The position numbers were made by a program, and so were the translations under genes. Below, piece after piece: positions 60,362 through 64,000 of a DNA stretch of 64,000 nt (the first letter of the stretch is position 1; each line of letters starts with the position of its first letter). The DNA comes from Beijerinckiaceae bacterium (lineage in GTDB: Bacteria > Pseudomonadota > Alphaproteobacteria > Rhizobiales > Beijerinckiaceae). The notes under the pieces were generated by a model that saw only the letters and a list, made by a program, of their open reading frames with translations, did not search any database and had not been told where the DNA came from. The stretch is taken from positions 19,600-83,599 of the forward strand of contig JAIELD010000055.1 of assembly GCA_019753285.1 (NCBI GenBank), given 5' to 3'.

Positions 60362-61627
60362 TTGATTTCACGATCGTACCGCCTCACCGGTTTCTTGGCA
60401 GGCCTGTCGCTCGCCGTATGCCTGACAGGCTGCGCCGGCCGTCCCACCGGCACATTGTCACCGACCGTTGCGCCGCTTGCGGGTAACAGCCGCGTCGACA
60501 TGATCGTCGCCACGACGCGAAGCAGCGTCGGCGCCAAGGCCGGAGAGGTTTTTACCGGTGAGCGGGGCCGCGACCTCGCTTTCGTGTCAATCGGCGTTTC
60601 GGTCCCGGCGGACCCCAGCCGCAAGCCGGGTGATATCGTCTGGCCGACCTCGCCGCCGGACCCGGCCCGCCAGTTCGCAGCGCTGAACGTCGATCCGGTT
60701 GATCGCGCCAAGGCGCTTTCCCTGTTTCACTCCGCAATTCTCCGAACGCCGCATCGCCGCGTGCTCGTTTTCGTGCATGGCTACAACACGCGCTTTGAGG
60801 AGGCCGTCTTTCGCTTCGCGCAGATCATGCACGATTCAGGTGCGGACGCGGTGCCGGTCCTGTTCACCTGGCCGTCGCGCGGACGCCTTCTCGCTTACAA
60901 TTACGACCGCGAGAGCACGAACTACTCGCGGGATGGCCTTGAAGCGGTGTTGACCGGACTGTCGAACGATCCGTCGGTCGGCGAAATCTCGATTCTCGCC
61001 CATTCGATGGGAAATTGGGTGACGCTCGAAGCCTTGCGCCAGATGGCGATCCGCAAGGGGCGGCTTCCTCCCGCGATCAAGAACGTGATGCTGGCCGCCC
61101 CCGATGTCGATATCGACGTCTTCCGTACCCAGATGAGGCAACTCGGCACGCCGAGACCGGCCATGACGCTGTTCGTCTCGCAGGACGATCAGGCGCTGGC
61201 CATCTCCCGACGCATCTGGGGCGACGTACCGAGGGTCGGCGCGATCGATCCGCAGGCTGAGCCCTATCGCGACGAACTCGCATCCGAAAAGATCGCCGTG
61301 GTGGACCTCACCAAGCTGCGGTCGGACGATCCGCTCAACCACGGAAAATTCGCGCAGAATTCAGAGGTCGTACGTCTGATCGGACAACGGTTGATCGCGG
61401 GCCAGTCGATCAGCGAATCCCAGGGCAGCCTCGGCGAACGCATCGGCCAGGTCACGACCGGCGCGGCGCTCACCGTCGGCTCCGCAGCAACGCTGGCGAT
61501 CTCGGCGCCGATCTCGATCATCGATCCTGCGACACGGGATACGCTCGGCGATCAGGCGGACGAACTCGGCGGAACGACCGCAGACGCGCTGCGCTCGACG
61601 AGCCGTGTGGTTCCGACGCGCCCATGA
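60362..61627 (+). CDS. Alpha/beta hydrolase lipoprotein (DUF900 type)
   Basis: About 421 residues from a TTG at 60362 (GAGG upstream). The lipoprotein leader ends LSLAVCLTGC. The hydrolase core has VLVFVHGYNTRFEEAVFRFAQI, then the nucleophile elbow ILAHSMGNWVTLEAL (Ser), and later acidic and His candidates (MLAAPDVDIDVF; LNHGKF). The frame is open to 60050 but overlaps the previous gene and is rejected. It follows the transpeptidase by 26 bases, probably co-transcribed. Substrate unknown. Confidence 0.85.
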   Translation: MISRSYRLTGFLAGLSLAVCLTGCAGRPTGTLSPTVAPLAGNSRVDMIVATTRSSVGAKAGEVFTGERGRDLAFVSIGVSVPADPSRKPGDIVWPTSPPDPARQFAALNVDPVDRAKALSLFHSAILRTPHRRVLVFVHGYNTRFEEAVFRFAQIMHDSGADAVPVLFTWPSRGRLLAYNYDRESTNYSRDGLEAVLTGLSNDPSVGEISILAHSMGNWVTLEALRQMAIRKGRLPPAIKNVMLAAPDVDIDVFRTQMRQLGTPRPAMTLFVSQDDQALAISRRIWGDVPRVGAIDPQAEPYRDELASEKIAVVDLTKLRSDDPLNHGKFAQNSEVVRLIGQRLIAGQSISESQGSLGERIGQVTTGAALTVGSAATLAISAPISIIDPATRDTLGDQADELGGTTADALRSTSRVVPTRP

Positions 61628-61651
61628 CCGCTTGGCGGTCGCCCTCGCGAT

Positions 61652-62809
61652 CTAAGGGAGGATCGTGAAGACGAGGAACGAGGCGAAGATCACCAGATGA
61701 ACGATGCCGTTGAGCACATTGGTGCGCCCGCTGCCAAAAGTGAGCTGGCTCACGATCAATGTCAGGACGAGCAGGACGACATCACGGGGTGGCAAGCCCA
61801 GAATGATCGGCGTGCCGAGAATGACCGAAAGGATCGCGACCGACGGGATGGTGAGCCCGATGGTGGCGAGCGAGGAGCCAAGCGCGAGATTGACGCTCTT
61901 CTGCAGCTCGTCACGCCGCGCCGCAATGAGCGCCGCCACCCCTTCCGGCAGCAGCACGAGAAGCGCGATGATGACACCGGTCACGGCCGGCGGCGCGCCG
62001 ATCTTGTGCAGCACCGTCTCGATGCCGTGGGCGAAGCTCTCCGCCATCAGGATGACCGCCAGAAGCGCGGCCACGAGAAAGAAGATATCCTGCGCGATCG
62101 ACTTCGAATGGCCGCCGAACGTGCCGCCCTCAGCGTCCTCCTTCGGCTCTTCGATGAAGAGATCGCTATGACGCACCGTCTGGATGTAGACGAATGTCGC
62201 GTAGAGGATGATCGTCGCGAGACTGACGAAGATGAGCTGGACGAGCGAGAATGTCGGGCTGCTCGTCGTGACCGTATGGTTGGGGAGGATGAGCGCAAGA
62301 GTCGCCAGGACCGAGAGCACCATGAGATAGGCCGCCGTGCCGCGCGTCCGGAAGCCCTGCTCGCCGTATTTCAAGCCGCCGACCGTCGTGCAAAGGCCCA
62401 CGATGCCATTGCAGACGATCATGATGACCGAAAAGACCGTGTCCCTCGCCAGCGTCGGCGAACTGCCCTCGCCCAGCATCAGGAAGGCGATGAGCGAGAC
62501 TTCGATCACCGTGACGGCGGCGGTGAGCACGAGCGTGCCGTAAGGCTCGCCGGTCTTGTGCGCGATCTCTTCGGCGTGGTGCACGGCGGCAAAGACGGTG
62601 GCGAGCAGCACCGGAAGCAGCAGACCGGTGAAGGCAAGGCTTGCCGGCTCGTCTCCCGCCGTGCCGAGGCCCGCGAGCCGCGCCACACCGAGGAAGGCGA
62701 GCGCCAGGAACGGTATGGTCTGTGGCGAGAACAAGAGGCGCATCAGGCGGTCGGTCTTTCTCGGCGAGCGGTTGGTCGATTTGAGTCGCGGATGAAAGCG
62801 CTCCGACAC
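61652..62809 (-). CDS. Calcium/cation:proton antiporter (ChaA/CaCA family)
   Basis: A 385-residue membrane protein with about eleven helices in two homologous halves typical of CaCA exchangers. Conserved acidic segments are AAVHHAEEIAHKTGEPYGTLVLTAAVTVIEVSLI (first half) and LLVLLPEGVAALIAARRDELQKSVNLALGSSLATIGLTIP (second half). It likely exchanges Ca2+, Na+ or K+ for protons. Convergent with the lipoprotein hydrolase; follows the MscS gene by 10 bases. Confidence 0.92.
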   Translation of the reverse strand: MSERFHPRLKSTNRSPRKTDRLMRLLFSPQTIPFLALAFLGVARLAGLGTAGDEPASLAFTGLLLPVLLATVFAAVHHAEEIAHKTGEPYGTLVLTAAVTVIEVSLIAFLMLGEGSSPTLARDTVFSVIMIVCNGIVGLCTTVGGLKYGEQGFRTRGTAAYLMVLSVLATLALILPNHTVTTSSPTFSLVQLIFVSLATIILYATFVYIQTVRHSDLFIEEPKEDAEGGTFGGHSKSIAQDIFFLVAALLAVILMAESFAHGIETVLHKIGAPPAVTGVIIALLVLLPEGVAALIAARRDELQKSVNLALGSSLATIGLTIPSVAILSVILGTPIILGLPPRDVVLLVLTLIVSQLTFGSGRTNVLNGIVHLVIFASFLVFTILP

Positions 62810-62819
62810 ACATGGTCAA

Positions 62820-64000
62820 TCAACGCTGGCCGACTTCCGTCCCGGTCAAACCGAACACCGGCACCGCCACGCCCTCCTCGCGCCCTGACGGCCTGAGATG
62901 AGTGATGGACATGGTCGATGCGCCTTGCACGACCATGTCCGTAGCAGCGCCGCCGTCGGATGTCACGACCTTGACCGTATGGGTCGCGAACTCGATTCCC
63001 TTCTCGATGAGAGCCTGGTACAGCCGCTTCAAGGCCTCCCGCTGAACCTGCGTCGGGCGCAGCGGCCGCACGGTGAACTTGAAGCGACAGATGATCGCGT
63101 TCTCGCGAATGTCGGCGACACCCTGCAATTTGAGCGGAAGGATGAACTCGATCCCGAAATCGGGGTCTGCGAGCAGCGCCTGCCCGCATTGTTTCGCCGC
63201 CTTGCGCACCTTTTCTAGGTCGCTGTCCCGCGCGAGCGAGAGGTTGAATTTGATCGTCGACCAATCGCGGCTGTAATTGGTGACTGCGCCGAGCTGGCCA
63301 TAAGGGATGGTGTGGAACTGCCCGTTCTGGTGGCGAACCCGCAGCGAGCGCAGCATGATCTTCTCGACCGTGCCCTTGAGCCGTCCGGTCTCGATATACT
63401 CCCCGACGCGGAACGCATCGTCGATCATGTAGAAGATGCCCGAGACGATGTCGCGGACGAGCGCTTGCGAGCCAAAGCTGATCGCCAGGCCAAAGATACC
63501 CGCGCCGGCGAGAATGGGCGCGGTGTTGAAGCCGAGGTCCGAAAGGCCGAGCAACGCGGCGATCATGATGATCACCACGAGAAGCGAGCCTGTTAAGAAC
63601 GGAATGATCGTGCTGAGGCGCGAGCGCGGCCGCAAATCTTCGACGTCCTCCGACTCGGGGCCGGCAAGCGCGACGTCGGTGCCGAACCGTGCGGCTGCCC
63701 AGGCCTTGATCGCCTCATAGGCGACATATCCGCCGATGAGCACGATGAATGAGTTGCTGAGCGCCGTGGTGAGCGTCTCTAGCTGCGCATCCATCACGAC
63801 GCCGAACACCTCGACCGCCCAGATGCGCGCCATGATGATCACCACGATCACCGTGGCGATCACCACGAAGCTGCGCTGGACCGCCGCGATGAGAGGCTTG
63901 TTGAAGCGGCTGTTCTCCGGATCGGTATCGCCGGCGACGGCAAGCCCGAGCATCCGTACGATGGTGAGCAGGAGCCATGCGGCCAGCACGGCGTAAAGGA
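62820..64000 (-). CDS. Mechanosensitive channel (MscS family), N-terminus beyond window
   Basis: At least 389 C-terminal residues of an MscS-type channel: several helices, the pore helix region (APILAGAGIFGLAISFGSQALVRDIVSG) and the cytoplasmic beta domain (DDAFRVGEYIETGRLKGTVEKIMLRSLRVRHQNGQFHTIPYGQLGAV). It releases solutes on osmotic downshift. The frame stays open past the window edge, so an additional N-terminal region is likely missing. Confidence 0.92.
   Translation of the reverse strand, partial: LYAVLAAWLLLTIVRMLGLAVAGDTDPENSRFNKPLIAAVQRSFVVIATVIVVIIMARIWAVEVFGVVMDAQLETLTTALSNSFIVLIGGYVAYEAIKAWAAARFGTDVALAGPESEDVEDLRPRSRLSTIIPFLTGSLLVVIIMIAALLGLSDLGFNTAPILAGAGIFGLAISFGSQALVRDIVSGIFYMIDDAFRVGEYIETGRLKGTVEKIMLRSLRVRHQNGQFHTIPYGQLGAVTNYSRDWSTIKFNLSLARDSDLEKVRKAAKQCGQALLADPDFGIEFILPLKLQGVADIRENAIICRFKFTVRPLRPTQVQREALKRLYQALIEKGIEFATHTVKVVTSDGGAATDMVVQGASTMSITHLRPSGREEGVAVPVFGLTGTEVGQR

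Noticed and set aside
60050..61627. Longer 525-residue form of the lipoprotein hydrolase
   Set aside because: It would overlap the L,D-transpeptidase by nearly 300 bases, and the lipoprotein leader begins only after 60362.

Overview
The window is a GC-rich stretch of bacterial chromosome from an alphaproteobacterium, most likely of the order Hyphomicrobiales (Bosea-, Chelatococcus- or Methylobacterium-like; the genus is a guess). The main reason is the complete alphaproteobacterial general stress response locus (PhyR, NepR, EcfG and an HWE-family kinase) at 53-60 kb. The hut genes, NAD-dependent formate dehydrogenase and hexuronate genes fit this. I saw no tRNA, rRNA, insertion sequence, phage gene or CRISPR array. 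Genes are dense and many are joined by 4-base start/stop overlaps.

Region 1 (0-11.3 kb): the start of an MFS transporter, an amidase, a YeiH-type membrane protein, and then a full histidine utilisation set (hutI-hutH-hutG-hutU-hutD on the minus strand, with hutF divergent). It converts histidine through urocanate to glutamate by the formimidoylglutamate deiminase route. An XRE-type regulator follows.

Region 2 (11.3-26.7 kb): a Rieske oxygenase co-translated with a membrane desaturase/hydroxylase on the plus strand, facing a long minus-strand gene train. The train holds a dimethylglycine-dehydrogenase-like flavoprotein, a DUF1289 protein, a histidine-ammonia-lyase homologue without the MIO-forming Ala-Ser-Gly, a dipeptide-type ABC importer, a 42-residue ORF, an enolase-superfamily protein, an ornithine-cyclodeaminase homologue and a PhnD-like binding protein. 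The MIO-less lyase, the N-methyl-type flavoprotein and the Rieske enzyme, all beside a full hut cluster, suggest uptake and breakdown of an N-methylated (betaine) histidine such as hercynine or ergothioneine, with urocanate-type products passing to hut. This is inference and is the most interesting candidate system here.

Region 3 (26.9-42 kb): an AhpD-like protein, a CGNR regulator, a DUF2066 protein, and a hexuronate island (uxaA, uxuA, a FadR-type regulator, uxaC, an SDR, a four-gene ABC importer, a UxuB-like reductase). The matching 2-keto-3-deoxygluconate kinase lies apart at 51.4-52.4 kb. A polysaccharide-export lipoprotein follows the island.

Region 4 (42.4-51.3 kb): NAD-dependent formate dehydrogenase (fdsGBA, fdhD, fdsD), an OFA-family MFS transporter, and a LysR regulator upstream.

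Region 5 (52.5-64 kb): the general stress response locus and its likely local regulon. GGAAC-N16/17-nGTT promoter motifs (EcfG type) precede a phasin-like gene, the kinase, nepR-ecfG, csbD, a DUF883 operon, an L,D-transpeptidase and a candidate small RNA. A second NepR-like protein is encoded nearby. The window ends with a lipoprotein hydrolase, a cation/proton antiporter and a truncated MscS channel.
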